Shown piece by piece: positions 1 through 8,897 of a stretch of DNA of 35,463 nt. The first letter of the stretch is position 1; each line of letters starts with the position of its first letter. This stretch comes from CAZBMJ01 sp964493205. GTDB lineage: Bacteria; Myxococcota; UBA727; JABDBI01. Location of the stretch: contig CAZBMJ010000023.1 of NCBI GenBank assembly GCA_964493205.1, forward strand, positions 1-35,463. Reading direction: 5' to 3'. A program made the translations under genes and the position numbers. The notes below the pieces were generated by a model, which worked only from the letters and a program-made list of their open reading frames with translations, was not told where the DNA came from and searched no databases.

Positions 1-467
1 TGTGCTTATCCAAAACTCAGATTAACTAATCAATACTTATGGGTAATCATATGGTTACGGTACGTAGAAAATGAGGTAAAGAGCCGTATATTATCTGTTC
101 AAAATCCAATATAATACTAATGTTTTGGTTATTATTAAAGGTAATTTTCATGTATTTTTGGTTATTTTTAAAGGTTAAGCTTTCTAATTTAGTGAATGCT
201 ATGAAATAAATCACATGATGTGTTTACTGCTATACAACATTTAATCGGTATCCACGAAGCGCAAAGAGCAGGATCGAGAACTCATAAGAGAGAGTTTTTG
301 TGGTCATTGATGTACTGTGTTCCTGTACGCGGGAACAAAGGACAAATAAAAAACTGAAGATCCTATTACATTTTGGCAGGCAAAACAAAGTATACATATA
401 TGCCAAGAGCGTTATTGCTCATTTTGTTTATTCTACTAAGTAATTAAAAAAGCTTTAAGGATTAATT
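1..467. other. Non-coding region upstream of mutM
   Basis: I find no gene here. It holds an imperfect direct repeat (123-144 and 156-178), a short hairpin with arms TGTTCC (318-323) and GGAACA (332-337), and a loose inverted pair TTGGCA (373-378) and TGCCAA (401-406) about 60 nt before mutM. The 11-mer ACGGTACGTAG at 57-67 also occurs in the palindromic element at 8842-8852, so a decayed copy of that element may lie here. No convincing promoter was found. Confidence 0.5.
123..178. repeat. Imperfect direct repeat, two copies 33 bp apart
   Basis: Copy 1 (123-144) and copy 2 (156-178) both read TTTTGGTTATT, then a T/A-variable centre, then AAAGGT and AA. The 33-bp start-to-start distance is close to three helical turns, which would suit a pair of protein-binding sites, but a chance AT-rich duplication is possible. 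Confidence 0.45.
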
Positions 468-1292
468 ATGCCAGAAGGACCAGAAGTAAAAAAAATTGCT
501 CACACGCTTAATTTAAGCTTAAAAAACAACTGTTTAGGCGAACTATGGCTGAGTGGTCTTAAATTGCGTAAAGAAATAAATACTACCATGTTAAAAAGTC
601 GCCAGAATATGACAGTTACTAGCGTAGACTGTTACGGCAAAGTTTTATTTATACATACCAATAAACAACCTATTTTAATGGCTCAAATGGGTATGACTGG
701 TCAACTTATTATAGAAGATCAAAGCGCGTTACTTAAGCCCCATACCCATGTGAGATGGCAAATAAAAAATACTTCTAAAGAACTTAGATATATAGATATA
801 AGAAGATTTGGTTTAATAGATAGTTGCGATGAAGCTAAAAAAACACAAATTTTATCAAAGCTTGGGCCTGACCCCTTTGAACTAGACAAAGCTGGTTTTA
901 CTAAAATAACTAATTCTTTTAAAAAATCAGCTAAAAGTATTAAAGAAGTGTTGCTCGATCAAAAAGTTTTGGTTGGAGTAGGTAATATTTATGCCTCTGA
1001 GGCTCTTTTTAACTCTCATATTAACCCTTTTGCTAAAGCTTGTGATTTGAGCGCTGTGCAAGCAAAAAAGCTTATTGATTCAGTGATTAGTATATTAAAA
1101 AAAGCTTTCTTAAACGGTGGAACCACTTTTTCTGATTATGTTGATGGAGATAATAAGAAGGGCAAAAATCAACAATTTTTACAAGTTTTTAAACGTGAAC
1201 AAGAGCCCTGTTTTATATGTCACACAAATATATTACGTATTAAGCAATCCGGCCGTTCCACCTTTTTTTGTCCAAGTTGTCAAGAGTTATGA
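468..1292 (+). CDS. mutM: Formamidopyrimidine-DNA glycosylase
   Basis: A bifunctional base-excision repair enzyme (274 aa) that removes oxidised purines such as 8-oxoguanine and cuts the abasic strand. The N-terminus has the catalytic proline (P2) and E3. Family blocks MGMTGQL, YIDIRRFG, LGPDPF and GVGNIYASEALF follow. The C-terminus is a complete zinc finger (C248, C251, C268, C271, CX2C-X16-CX2C) with the DNA-binding R263 in QSGRST. The first residues read MPEGPE, as in endonuclease VIII (Nei), but the rest matches Fpg, including GGTTFSDYV before the finger. TAAGGA at 456-461 is a good Shine-Dalgarno for this ATG. The stop overlaps the dnaE start as ATGA, implying translational coupling. 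Confidence 0.93.
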   Translation: MPEGPEVKKIAHTLNLSLKNNCLGELWLSGLKLRKEINTTMLKSRQNMTVTSVDCYGKVLFIHTNKQPILMAQMGMTGQLIIEDQSALLKPHTHVRWQIKNTSKELRYIDIRRFGLIDSCDEAKKTQILSKLGPDPFELDKAGFTKITNSFKKSAKSIKEVLLDQKVLVGVGNIYASEALFNSHINPFAKACDLSAVQAKKLIDSVISILKKAFLNGGTTFSDYVDGDNKKGKNQQFLQVFKREQEPCFICHTNILRIKQSGRSTFFCPSCQEL

Positions 1293-4200
1293 GCAAAGAT
1301 TTTACCCATTTACATCTGCACACCCAGTACTCTTTTCTTGATGGTGCTATTCGTATTAAAGATTTGATTAAAAAAATCAGTGAACTGGGCATGAAGCAAG
1401 TGGCCGTAACTGATCATGGTAATATGTTTGGTGCTCTAGATTTTTATAAGCAAGCTCGTGCAGGCGGCATAAAGCCAATTTTGGGAATTGAAGCTTATAT
1501 TACAGGTAGCGCTAATTATACTGATAAAGTACGAGAAAATTTTCACTTAATACTGCTTGCTCAAAATAATATTGGGTATGATAATCTACGTAAACTCACT
1601 TCTGAATCTTTTATTAACGGCAAATATTTTTTTCCAAGAATTGATAAAAAACTTTTATATAAGCATAGAGAAGGCATTATTGCTACTACCGCTTGTTTGG
1701 GCGGTGAAGTTGGTAAGAAAATTGCTCAAAACGATATGGATGGAGCGCGGGCAGCGGCTCGTGAATTTAAGCAAATATTTGGTAAAGATAATTTTTTTCT
1801 AGAAGTGCAACCAAACGGCATCCCCTTGCAAGATAGGGTAAATGCTCAGTTAGCCATGATGGCTAAAGAAGAAGATTTAAGAATAATAGCAACTAACGAT
1901 TGTCATTATGTTAATCAAGATCAGCATGATGCTCAAAATATGTTGATGGCTATTAGGCAACAAAAAGCTTGGGATGATCCTACACTGCATAAACACGAAA
2001 CAGATGCCTTTTATATTCGCTCTCATGAAGAAATGTATGATTTATTAATGCCCACATATCCAGAAGCTTTTGCTAATGCTTGCGAAATTGGCAATCGCTG
2101 CAATGTTACTATGGATTTGGGACAAGTTTATTTGCCTGAATTTCCCTTTCCTGATACTTACAAAGATGAAGAAGATTATATACGTTATTTAACGCAGGAA
2201 GGTTTTAAGCGCAGACTTAAAGAGATTAGCTACAAAATAGATTATGACCACTATAAAGCACGACTAGAAGAAGAGCTGGGCATTATTATAAAAATGGGCT
2301 TTTCTGGTTATTTTTTAATAGTGCAAGACTTTATTAACTGGGCTAAAAATAATGAAATAAAAGTTGGGCCAGGAAGAGGCTCTGGTGCAGGTTCTTTAGT
2401 TGCTTATGTTTTACGCATAACCGATATTGATCCTATCCCTTATAATTTACTTTTTGAGCGCTTTTTAAATCCAGAACGTGTATCTATGCCCGACTTTGAC
2501 GTGGATTTTATGCAGGAGCGTAGAGGCGAAGTAATAGATTATGTGGCGCAGCGTTATGGTCGTTCACGAGTTGGTCAAATTGCTACCTATTCTGCGTTAA
2601 ATCCTAAAAGCGCAGTGAAAGATGTAGCTCGTACTCTTGGTGTCCCTTTTGCCGAAATTAACGAACTTACTAAACCCATGCCCTTATTAGTAGACGGCAA
2701 AAAACCTGATTTAAAACAAGCATTAACTTTTGCTCCAAAGCTTGTACAAAAAGCCAAAGCCGAGCCACTTTACAAAAGAATACTTGATAACGCGGCTATT
2801 CTAGAAGGTCTTTATCGCCAGGCTGGTATGCATGCTGGTGGTGTGGTAATTTCTAAGACTGATTTAGTTGATTATGTACCAGTGTTTAGTGGCCAAAATG
2901 GCGAACTCATAACTCAGTTTGATAAGGATAAAGTAGAAGATGCAGGGCTTATAAAATTTGACTTTTTAGGACTAAAAACTCTTGATGTTATAGCCATTGC
3001 AGAAAAGCTAGTTAACAAAAGAATCGCTCGTGAAAATAAGTTAAGCAAAGAAGAGAAAGATTTACTTAAAAGTTTTCATCCTCATACTAATAAACAAAAT
3101 GAGCATATTGATTATTTAGTAATAGAAAGGCTCTATCCAGATAAAAAAGAAGTATATGATTTAATAGCCACCGGCGATACCTTGGGTATTTTTCAAGTGG
3201 AATCAACAGGATTTCAAGATTTATGCCGTAAACTAAAACCTGATTGTTTTGAAGATATTGTAGCAGCAGTTGCTCTTTATCGCCCAGGTCCTATGCAATC
3301 AGGCATGGTTGAGGACTTTATTGATCGTAAACATGGACGAAAAAAAGTAGTTTATCCTCATGCATTATTAGAATCAGTTTTAAAACCAACTTATGGCACT
3401 ATTGTTTATCAAGAACAAGTTATGCAATCAGCACAAGTGTTGGCAGGCTATACGCTTGGTTCAGCGGATATTTTACGTAGAGCCATGGGTAAGAAAAAAT
3501 TCGAAGAGATGAATAAGCAAAGAGAAGTATTTGTGGATGGCGCTCAAAAAAATGGTGTTGATACTGCTACTGCAGGATTGGTTTTTGATACCATTGAAAA
3601 ATTTGCTGGCTATGGTTTTAATAAAAGCCATTCTGCTGCCTATGCTATGATCACTTATCAAACAGCTTATCTAAAAAAGTTTTATCCTGTGGAATTTATG
3701 GCAGCGTTATTAACTACTTCTAGTAACTCTACCGACGATGTTGTTAAATATATTAAAGAAGCTCGTAATTGTGGCATTAAAGTTTTGCCACCAGACATTA
3801 ATATTTCTGATAAAAGTTTTACACTAGATTATATAAATAAAGAGCTCGATCCTAAATCTTTATATGCACAAATTAGATTTGGTTTAAGTGCGGTAAAAGG
3901 TCTTGGTGAAGCGGCCTTAGAAAGCATTATTAATGAACGAGAAAAAAGTGGCCATTATGAAAATTTCTTTTCTTTTTGCCAGCGCTTAGTAAGCGGTAAG
4001 GTAAATAAAAGAGTTATTGAGGCTTTGATTAAATCAGGTGGCTTAGATACTTTTAATAGACCACGCAGGCAATTATTTGAAAGCATCGATAAAGCAATGT
4101 CGAGAGCGCAAAAAAGCAAAAAAGACTTAAATAATGGCCAAACCAGCATGTTTTCTTTGTTTGTTACTACCGCTACCCAAACTACGGTTGAAGAATATGT

Positions 4201-4873
4201 GGACATTAAAGAGTATTCATTAAAAGAAAAATTAAACTTTGAAAAAGAATGCTTAGGTTTTTTTCTATCAGCTCACCCGCTAGACCCCTACGAAAAAGAA
4301 GTAAAAAATTTTGGTACTACCTCTGTTATTGATTTAGCTAATGCTAATCATTTAGAAGAAGTGAGCATCATGGCCGTAGTATCAGAGCTAAGAGAACGTC
4401 CTTTAAAAAGCGGTAAGGGCAGATGGGCTGTGGCCATTGTAGAAGATAGTTATGCCCAAACAGAGGTTTTATGTTTTTCTAAATCCTATGATGAATGCGA
4501 ACTGTTATTAAAATCCAAAGAACCACTTATTATCACAGGCAGAATTTTAGTTGAAGACAGTGATGACGATACCATAATAGCCAAACCAAAATTAAGGTTA
4601 ATCTCAGCCAAATTGCTTTCTGAAGTGTGTTTGGGACGCTTAAGTTTGGTGAAATTAATTTTGCCCAAAACTATTACTTCACAAGATTTAGCAAAAATTC
4701 GTGATGTAACTCATAATTATATTGGCCAAAAGTCATTAGTTTTAGAGTTTTGTTTAGAAGAAGAACTCAAGGTTGAACTAAAATTATCAGATGAGCAAAA
4801 AGTAAATCCCACAGAAGAGTTTTTAGAACAGATAACTACTATTAATAAAGATATAAAATATTTTTTGGTTTAA
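1289..4873 (+). CDS. dnaE: DNA polymerase III alpha subunit
   Basis: The replicative polymerase of the chromosome (1194 aa). I start it at the ATG in the ATGA overlap with mutM, because MSKDFTHLHLHTQYS matches the family start; an upstream in-frame ATG at 1268 would add seven residues. The N-terminal PHP domain keeps HLHLH (7-11), TDHGN, GIEAY and NDCHYV. The palm carries GPGRGSGAGS and PDFDVDF with the catalytic aspartates, and the third aspartate lies in KFDFLGL. A candidate beta-clamp-binding motif QTSMF is at residues 951-955. An OB fold follows (around VSIMAVVSELRER), then a short C-terminal region. DNA-repair mutM upstream is probably on the same mRNA. The gene converges on the minus-strand gene at 4876 with 2 nt between stops and no terminator. 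Confidence 0.97.
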   Translation: MSKDFTHLHLHTQYSFLDGAIRIKDLIKKISELGMKQVAVTDHGNMFGALDFYKQARAGGIKPILGIEAYITGSANYTDKVRENFHLILLAQNNIGYDNLRKLTSESFINGKYFFPRIDKKLLYKHREGIIATTACLGGEVGKKIAQNDMDGARAAAREFKQIFGKDNFFLEVQPNGIPLQDRVNAQLAMMAKEEDLRIIATNDCHYVNQDQHDAQNMLMAIRQQKAWDDPTLHKHETDAFYIRSHEEMYDLLMPTYPEAFANACEIGNRCNVTMDLGQVYLPEFPFPDTYKDEEDYIRYLTQEGFKRRLKEISYKIDYDHYKARLEEELGIIIKMGFSGYFLIVQDFINWAKNNEIKVGPGRGSGAGSLVAYVLRITDIDPIPYNLLFERFLNPERVSMPDFDVDFMQERRGEVIDYVAQRYGRSRVGQIATYSALNPKSAVKDVARTLGVPFAEINELTKPMPLLVDGKKPDLKQALTFAPKLVQKAKAEPLYKRILDNAAILEGLYRQAGMHAGGVVISKTDLVDYVPVFSGQNGELITQFDKDKVEDAGLIKFDFLGLKTLDVIAIAEKLVNKRIARENKLSKEEKDLLKSFHPHTNKQNEHIDYLVIERLYPDKKEVYDLIATGDTLGIFQVESTGFQDLCRKLKPDCFEDIVAAVALYRPGPMQSGMVEDFIDRKHGRKKVVYPHALLESVLKPTYGTIVYQEQVMQSAQVLAGYTLGSADILRRAMGKKKFEEMNKQREVFVDGAQKNGVDTATAGLVFDTIEKFAGYGFNKSHSAAYAMITYQTAYLKKFYPVEFMAALLTTSSNSTDDVVKYIKEARNCGIKVLPPDINISDKSFTLDYINKELDPKSLYAQIRFGLSAVKGLGEAALESIINEREKSGHYENFFSFCQRLVSGKVNKRVIEALIKSGGLDTFNRPRRQLFESIDKAMSRAQKSKKDLNNGQTSMFSLFVTTATQTTVEEYVDIKEYSLKEKLNFEKECLGFFLSAHPLDPYEKEVKNFGTTSVIDLANANHLEEVSIMAVVSELRERPLKSGKGRWAVAIVEDSYAQTEVLCFSKSYDECELLLKSKEPLIITGRILVEDSDDDTIIAKPKLRLISAKLLSEVCLGRLSLVKLILPKTITSQDLAKIRDVTHNYIGQKSLVLEFCLEEELKVELKLSDEQKVNPTEEFLEQITTINKDIKYFLV

Positions 4874-4875
4874 CG

Positions 4876-7074
4876 TTAAAGGTTATAAAGTTTTATAAGC
4901 TCTTTATAAAGCTCGCTATTCATTGACTCTAATTTTTCTTTCATGAGAGCAGGAAAGGGATCAATAGTGGCACCAAAAAGAGCTAATAAATTTTTCCACA
5001 CTCTATCTTTAAAATAGGGAGTGTAAAAATCTATTATCCATTCTTGAAATTTGGAGTCGTTTTCATCATCAAACTTTATATTGAAAGCTACTAACTCTTC
5101 GTTATTTTTGGAAAAATAAGGTAGGTATTTATCGGCTATCGATTTATAGAATGTGCTATCTAATTTGGAACAATTTCTTAAAAAACGTTCTTTCAATTCA
5201 TCAAGCTTATTAAAATAAAATGACCACTGGATTTCATCTCTTTTTAGTAGGTGAGGATAAGGTTGTGGAAGAAAAGAGCTTATTTTTTGAGGGCAATTGG
5301 TTTTATCAAATAGTTGTATAAAATCTTCTTGAGTTAAATTTGCATAAAGCTCTTCAAAGTTAGTGATCAAAGAACAATCTATGCCAAGTGATAATTCTTT
5401 ACATACCATTTGTAACCAGTGTCTTATAGTGCCTTCGCATAGAGAAATTCCTTTTTTAGAAAAAAAATCCATTTGACAATCTTTTTTAAAATATTCTTCT
5501 AAAAGATGTTTAACAAATACAAAATATTGTCCTTTATAGCTTTCTACTAATACTTTAACCATTCTTTGAGGAGGCGATCCTTTATAGGAGACGTCTGTGT
5601 AGGAATTGTATGGATCGATGATTTTTATCCTTCCATTCACCAAGATCATATTACCTGGTTTGATATCATTATTAATTATATTAAAATCTTTAAAAGTTTT
5701 ATGTAAAAGCTGTATTTTTTTTGTTGAAGCTAGTATTATATTTTCATCAATCTTTTCGTTGTTCTCGATAATTTTATCAAGGCTTTTGCCCTTTTCCATA
5801 ATATAATAAAATTCATTATTATAAATAAATGAAGCATATAGTTTCACTGCTGCATTAGTAAATTGCACAAGCTCCAATTGATACCATTGGTCAACAGCTT
5901 CACTCTGTTTATGTCGTTTTAAAGCATATTCTTTATGATTAAAAGCAAGCAAAAAGACCAATCCTTGTCCTCCTTCTCCCAATTGATTAGTAAAAGCAGT
6001 TTTAAAACTTTTCTCAAGCTTTAAAATTTCTCTTACTGTTGGCGGTTCTATGAGTTCAAGTTTTTTATACAGTATAGCATCAGATGATTCTTCTACTTTT
6101 TGCATTTCAAACCCAGCTATGCTAGGGCGCGGTAATGTAAAACCATCTATTCCCACAAAAGGATTATCTTCATAATGTTTAACAAACCAATCCTCTTTAG
6201 GAAGTAAAAGATACGAAGTGGTTATCATCTGTTCTTTAGTAAGACTATCTATATCACCATTAGGTATGGTATTGCCCTTATCATCAATAAAGAGTGGAAT
6301 AGGACTAGATTTTTTAATTTCATAAATAATATTCTCATCAATAATACTTTTAACAATTCTTTTTATGGAAATATGATCATTTTTAAGAATAATAGTTTTA
6401 GGATCGTCTTCCTTAACATCATCTTGTTGTACGTGCTTATTTTCTAAAGGCTTTGCAACTTCTTTGGGTAAGCTTTCAGTAACGGCTTTGTTAAGAATTT
6501 CAACCTTTGGTGAAGTTTCAGCAGGTTTATTATTAGATGTTTTACTAGACAGAGGCTTATTATTCTCGCCTTCTTTATCATCATCTTGTTGTACATGCTT
6601 ACATTCTAAAGGTTTTGGAACTTCTACCTCTTTAGGTAAGCTTTCAGTAACGGCTTTGTTAAGAATTTCAACCTTTGGTGAAGACTCAGCAAGTTTATTA
6701 TCAGATATTTTACTAGATAAAGGCTTATTATTCTCGCCTTCTTTTTTAACTTCTACTTTTGCAGTCTTAGTTGCTACGGGTTTTTTTGGAACTTCTACTT
6801 TTATAGACGTATTTTTATCAACATTTTTTTTAGCTACTTCAACCTTTGCTTCAGTATTAGCAGTATTATTTTTAGAGATAGGAGGGGTTTCGTCCTTCGT
6901 TAAAGCAGACTTTTTATTCTCTTTTTCTTTTTCAGACTTTTTTGGAGGAGAACTTTGAATATCATTTTTGTATTGACTATTATTGGAAGAACCATCTTCC
7001 TCAACCACTCTACATCCTGAAAAATATAAGAAGCAACTAATAAAATACAGAAAATGTAGAGTAGTTTTTTTCAT
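4876..7074 (-). CDS. Lipoprotein with Ser/Thr-kinase-like domain
   Basis: A 732-aa protein not matching a named family as a whole. It starts with a lipoprotein signal (FSGC, lipid cysteine C21) and a Lys/Glu/Ser/Pro-rich low-complexity region (about 25-225) with a 56-residue tandem duplication. The kinase-like domain (about 355-560) has a glycine loop GEGGQG (366-371), the ATP lysine in YALK (K386), and a catalytic loop with D470, K472 and N475. The usual HRD is replaced by NND, and the metal-binding DFG reads DPY (D487). All key catalytic residues are present, so activity is plausible despite the altered motifs. The last 170 residues are unrecognised. It lies 26 nt downstream of the exported GTPase, with its own AAGGAT ribosome site, so one operon is likely. 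The export signal puts the kinase outside the cytoplasm, where ATP is scarce, which suggests a surface or host-facing role (inference). Confidence 0.8.
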   Translation of the reverse strand: MKKTTLHFLYFISCFLYFSGCRVVEEDGSSNNSQYKNDIQSSPPKKSEKEKENKKSALTKDETPPISKNNTANTEAKVEVAKKNVDKNTSIKVEVPKKPVATKTAKVEVKKEGENNKPLSSKISDNKLAESSPKVEILNKAVTESLPKEVEVPKPLECKHVQQDDDKEGENNKPLSSKTSNNKPAETSPKVEILNKAVTESLPKEVAKPLENKHVQQDDVKEDDPKTIILKNDHISIKRIVKSIIDENIIYEIKKSSPIPLFIDDKGNTIPNGDIDSLTKEQMITTSYLLLPKEDWFVKHYEDNPFVGIDGFTLPRPSIAGFEMQKVEESSDAILYKKLELIEPPTVREILKLEKSFKTAFTNQLGEGGQGLVFLLAFNHKEYALKRHKQSEAVDQWYQLELVQFTNAAVKLYASFIYNNEFYYIMEKGKSLDKIIENNEKIDENIILASTKKIQLLHKTFKDFNIINNDIKPGNMILVNGRIKIIDPYNSYTDVSYKGSPPQRMVKVLVESYKGQYFVFVKHLLEEYFKKDCQMDFFSKKGISLCEGTIRHWLQMVCKELSLGIDCSLITNFEELYANLTQEDFIQLFDKTNCPQKISSFLPQPYPHLLKRDEIQWSFYFNKLDELKERFLRNCSKLDSTFYKSIADKYLPYFSKNNEELVAFNIKFDDENDSKFQEWIIDFYTPYFKDRVWKNLLALFGATIDPFPALMKEKLESMNSELYKELIKLYNL
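6409..6738 (-). repeat. Tandem 56-codon duplication in kinase lipoprotein
   Basis: Codons 113-168 (6571-6738) and 169-222 (6409-6570) encode near-identical segments beginning GENNKPLSSK and ending HVQQDD plus a charged tail. The second copy is two codons shorter. The similarity extends to the nucleotide level, so the duplication is fairly recent and could change length by recombination or slippage. It lies in the low-complexity linker between the lipid anchor and the kinase domain. Confidence 0.85.
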
Positions 7075-7100
7075 TTAAATGATCCTTAATATATGAAAAT

Positions 7101-8450
7101 TTAAAATATCGTACAGCCGGAAACTGAAGCAATAGCTGCAACAGGAGAGGAGATAACAGAAGAAACAGCATGATTAACAACAGTAGAAAGAATATCGCTA
7201 TTACTATTACTATTAGAAGCCGGCTGATAATGATGGACTTCCCTCACAGATGCAGTCTGCATTGTTGCGAGTAATCTAATTTGCTCAACAGCTCTGTCAG
7301 ATTTTTCTTGTTGTTCTTTTAAAAGTTTTTTATGTTTTTCCTTCTTACGCTTTAATTCTGCTTTGTGTTTTTCTTCATTTTCTTCATTTTTTTTGTTTTG
7401 TGCAGCTTCTTTCTCTGCAAACTCTTTTTTTAGTTTTTCTTGAGCCTCTTTATTTTTTCCCTCCATTTCTTTTTTAAAATTATCCAGACGTTCTTTTGAT
7501 TTTTTAGCTTCTTCTTCTTGTTCTCGTTTTAAAGAAGCTTTCATTTCTTCTTTTTCTATTTCAGATTTTTTGTTTATTTCATCAATCTTGGCTTGAGCTT
7601 TTGCCTCACTCTCTTTAAGCTTTTTCTCATAATTTTCTGCTGTTTTAGACATTTCTTCGGCAACTTTTTTCAAATTTTCAGATAATTCTTTTTGCTTTTT
7701 TTCACTATTTTTTAGCTCTTCATGAAGCTTGTTAACGTTTTCACTATATTCTTCCTGCAGTTCTTCAAATGTATTAGTGTTTATCGGTTTTATCTCATTT
7801 TCTGGATCTACAATGGAAATTTCATAACTACTATCATTAATAAAAGCATAAAAACCCGCATCAATAGTTAGCAAATTCTTATTTTCTCTTCGATAGTGTT
7901 TATCATAATCCAGAAAATAAACTCGATCAGTTTTATATTTACCACTATTTAACTCTTCTAATGCAAGAGCAGGTGATAAAACATTTTTTGCAAAATCTAT
8001 TTTATCTTCTTTTGTAACTTGATTAATAATAATATTAAACTGTTTATTCTCAATATCAATGGCATCCATTACTGTAGTAATAGTAGCAACATCATCTGAC
8101 CTTACTCTACCCCCGTCTAATTTGACCACAAAAAAAATTCTATAATCTCCTCCTTGTTTTAAAGCTTTTCCTATTTCCTCGCCAGCTTCTTGTCGTTTAC
8201 GTGTATCAGCTAACCCAGGGGTATCCATAAAAACTTTGTCGTCTTTAGGATAAGGTTTAAAAAAAGTTGTGAGGCCCTTGCCTGCACTAAATCCAGCTAC
8301 TGCAATTTTTTCGCCTACTAACGCGTTAATTATACTGCTTTTACCTACTCCTGGATTTCCTACTAATAGGATATTAGTTAGCTTTACAGCAAAACTATTT
8401 AAGCTTAAAAAAAATATTACCAAAACTATACTTCTTGAAAAATTAAACAT
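7101..8450 (-). CDS. Exported AIG1-like GTPase with coiled coil and CTIF end
   Basis: A 449-aa protein with a Sec signal peptide (1-21, cleavage after SFA) directly followed by a TRAFAC GTPase domain. Visible motifs are G1 GNPGVGKS (31-38), a switch-I threonine in GLTT (59-62), G3 DTPG (76-79), and a G4-like TKED (146-149) of the kind seen in AIG1/septin relatives. Residues about 228-392 are a highly charged Lys/Glu coiled coil. The C-terminus has a Ser/Asn stretch, a small hydrophobic segment and ends SGCTIF, a CaaX-like box with C446. GAGGAGA precedes the ATG. The gene leads a probable operon with the kinase lipoprotein 26 nt downstream. A GTPase exported from the cytoplasm would meet GTP only in a host cell, so a secreted effector is my inference. 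Family assignment within AIG1/GIMAP/Toc34-like GTPases is not certain. Confidence 0.85.
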   Translation of the reverse strand: MFNFSRSIVLVIFFLSLNSFAVKLTNILLVGNPGVGKSSIINALVGEKIAVAGFSAGKGLTTFFKPYPKDDKVFMDTPGLADTRKRQEAGEEIGKALKQGGDYRIFFVVKLDGGRVRSDDVATITTVMDAIDIENKQFNIIINQVTKEDKIDFAKNVLSPALALEELNSGKYKTDRVYFLDYDKHYRRENKNLLTIDAGFYAFINDSSYEISIVDPENEIKPINTNTFEELQEEYSENVNKLHEELKNSEKKQKELSENLKKVAEEMSKTAENYEKKLKESEAKAQAKIDEINKKSEIEKEEMKASLKREQEEEAKKSKERLDNFKKEMEGKNKEAQEKLKKEFAEKEAAQNKKNEENEEKHKAELKRKKEKHKKLLKEQQEKSDRAVEQIRLLATMQTASVREVHHYQPASNSNSNSDILSTVVNHAVSSVISSPVAAIASVSGCTIF

Positions 8451-8897
8451 GATTATCTCCTCAATAAATATAAAAATTTACTTGTTCATCTTTAAGGAAA
8501 ATTTGTATATTACTAATAAAAAAATAAAAGAGGTATTCCGCAATATTTTGAAATAAAATATCAGTGAAAAGTATTTATTTATTTGCAATTACTGAAATAC
8601 AAATTTTTTGCCTATAGCAGGGCGATGTGATTCTAAATAGAATAATCTTTTGGTGTATAAGGTTTCAAGCTAAAACAACGTGAGTTCGACGTAAAAAAAC
8701 CTGATATACAAGTTTTGAATAGGCCAAGATGTTCGAGTTATGTTTTCAGCCCGTTTCTACGTGCCACGCCTTGTGCGAGGCATCCAGACAATTAATCTTT
8801 ACAATTGTAGAAATTAATTTTCTGGATACCGTGAACTAGTCACGGTACGTAGGAATCAGCATGTCGAACTCACGCTAAAACGTGAGCTTGAGGATAT
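8451..8897. other. Divergent intergenic region, GTPase and cstA
   Basis: The left part (8451-8640) is AT-rich and should contain the minus-strand promoter of the GTPase operon, which I could not pin down. The right part is filled by the palindromic element 8679-8874. The start of cstA follows within 24 nt, so any cstA promoter must lie in or through that element. No credible gene is seen. Confidence 0.6.
8679..8874. repeat. Composite palindromic repeat element (REP/MITE-like)
   Basis: A perfect 12-bp outer inverted repeat (CGTGAGTTCGAC 8679-8690, GTCGAACTCACG 8863-8874) encloses two inverted copies of one unit. The unit is CTACGT, then a hairpin, then ATCCAG. The left hairpin pairs TGCCACGC (8762-8769) with GCGAGGCA (8775-8782), one mismatch. 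The right hairpin pairs ACCGTGA (8828-8834) with TCACGGT (8840-8846), perfect. Between them TCCAGA (8783-8788) pairs with TCTGGA (8821-8826) around an AATTAAT stem. The borders are conserved while the hairpin stems differ in sequence, as expected for a mobile palindromic family. It is G+C-richer than its surroundings. Confidence 0.8.

Noticed and set aside
1117..1341. Small plus-strand frame across mutM and dnaE
   Set aside because: It overlaps well-supported mutM codons in another frame and resembles no protein.
4862..4888. Possible third copy of the 123-178 repeat at the dnaE end
   Set aside because: Only the ends match (TTTTTGGTT, TTAAAGGTTA) and the centre differs in length and sequence, inside coding DNA.
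6464..6958. 164-codon plus-strand frame antisense to the kinase lipoprotein
   Set aside because: It arises from the low-complexity tandem repeat read backwards and has no ribosome site.
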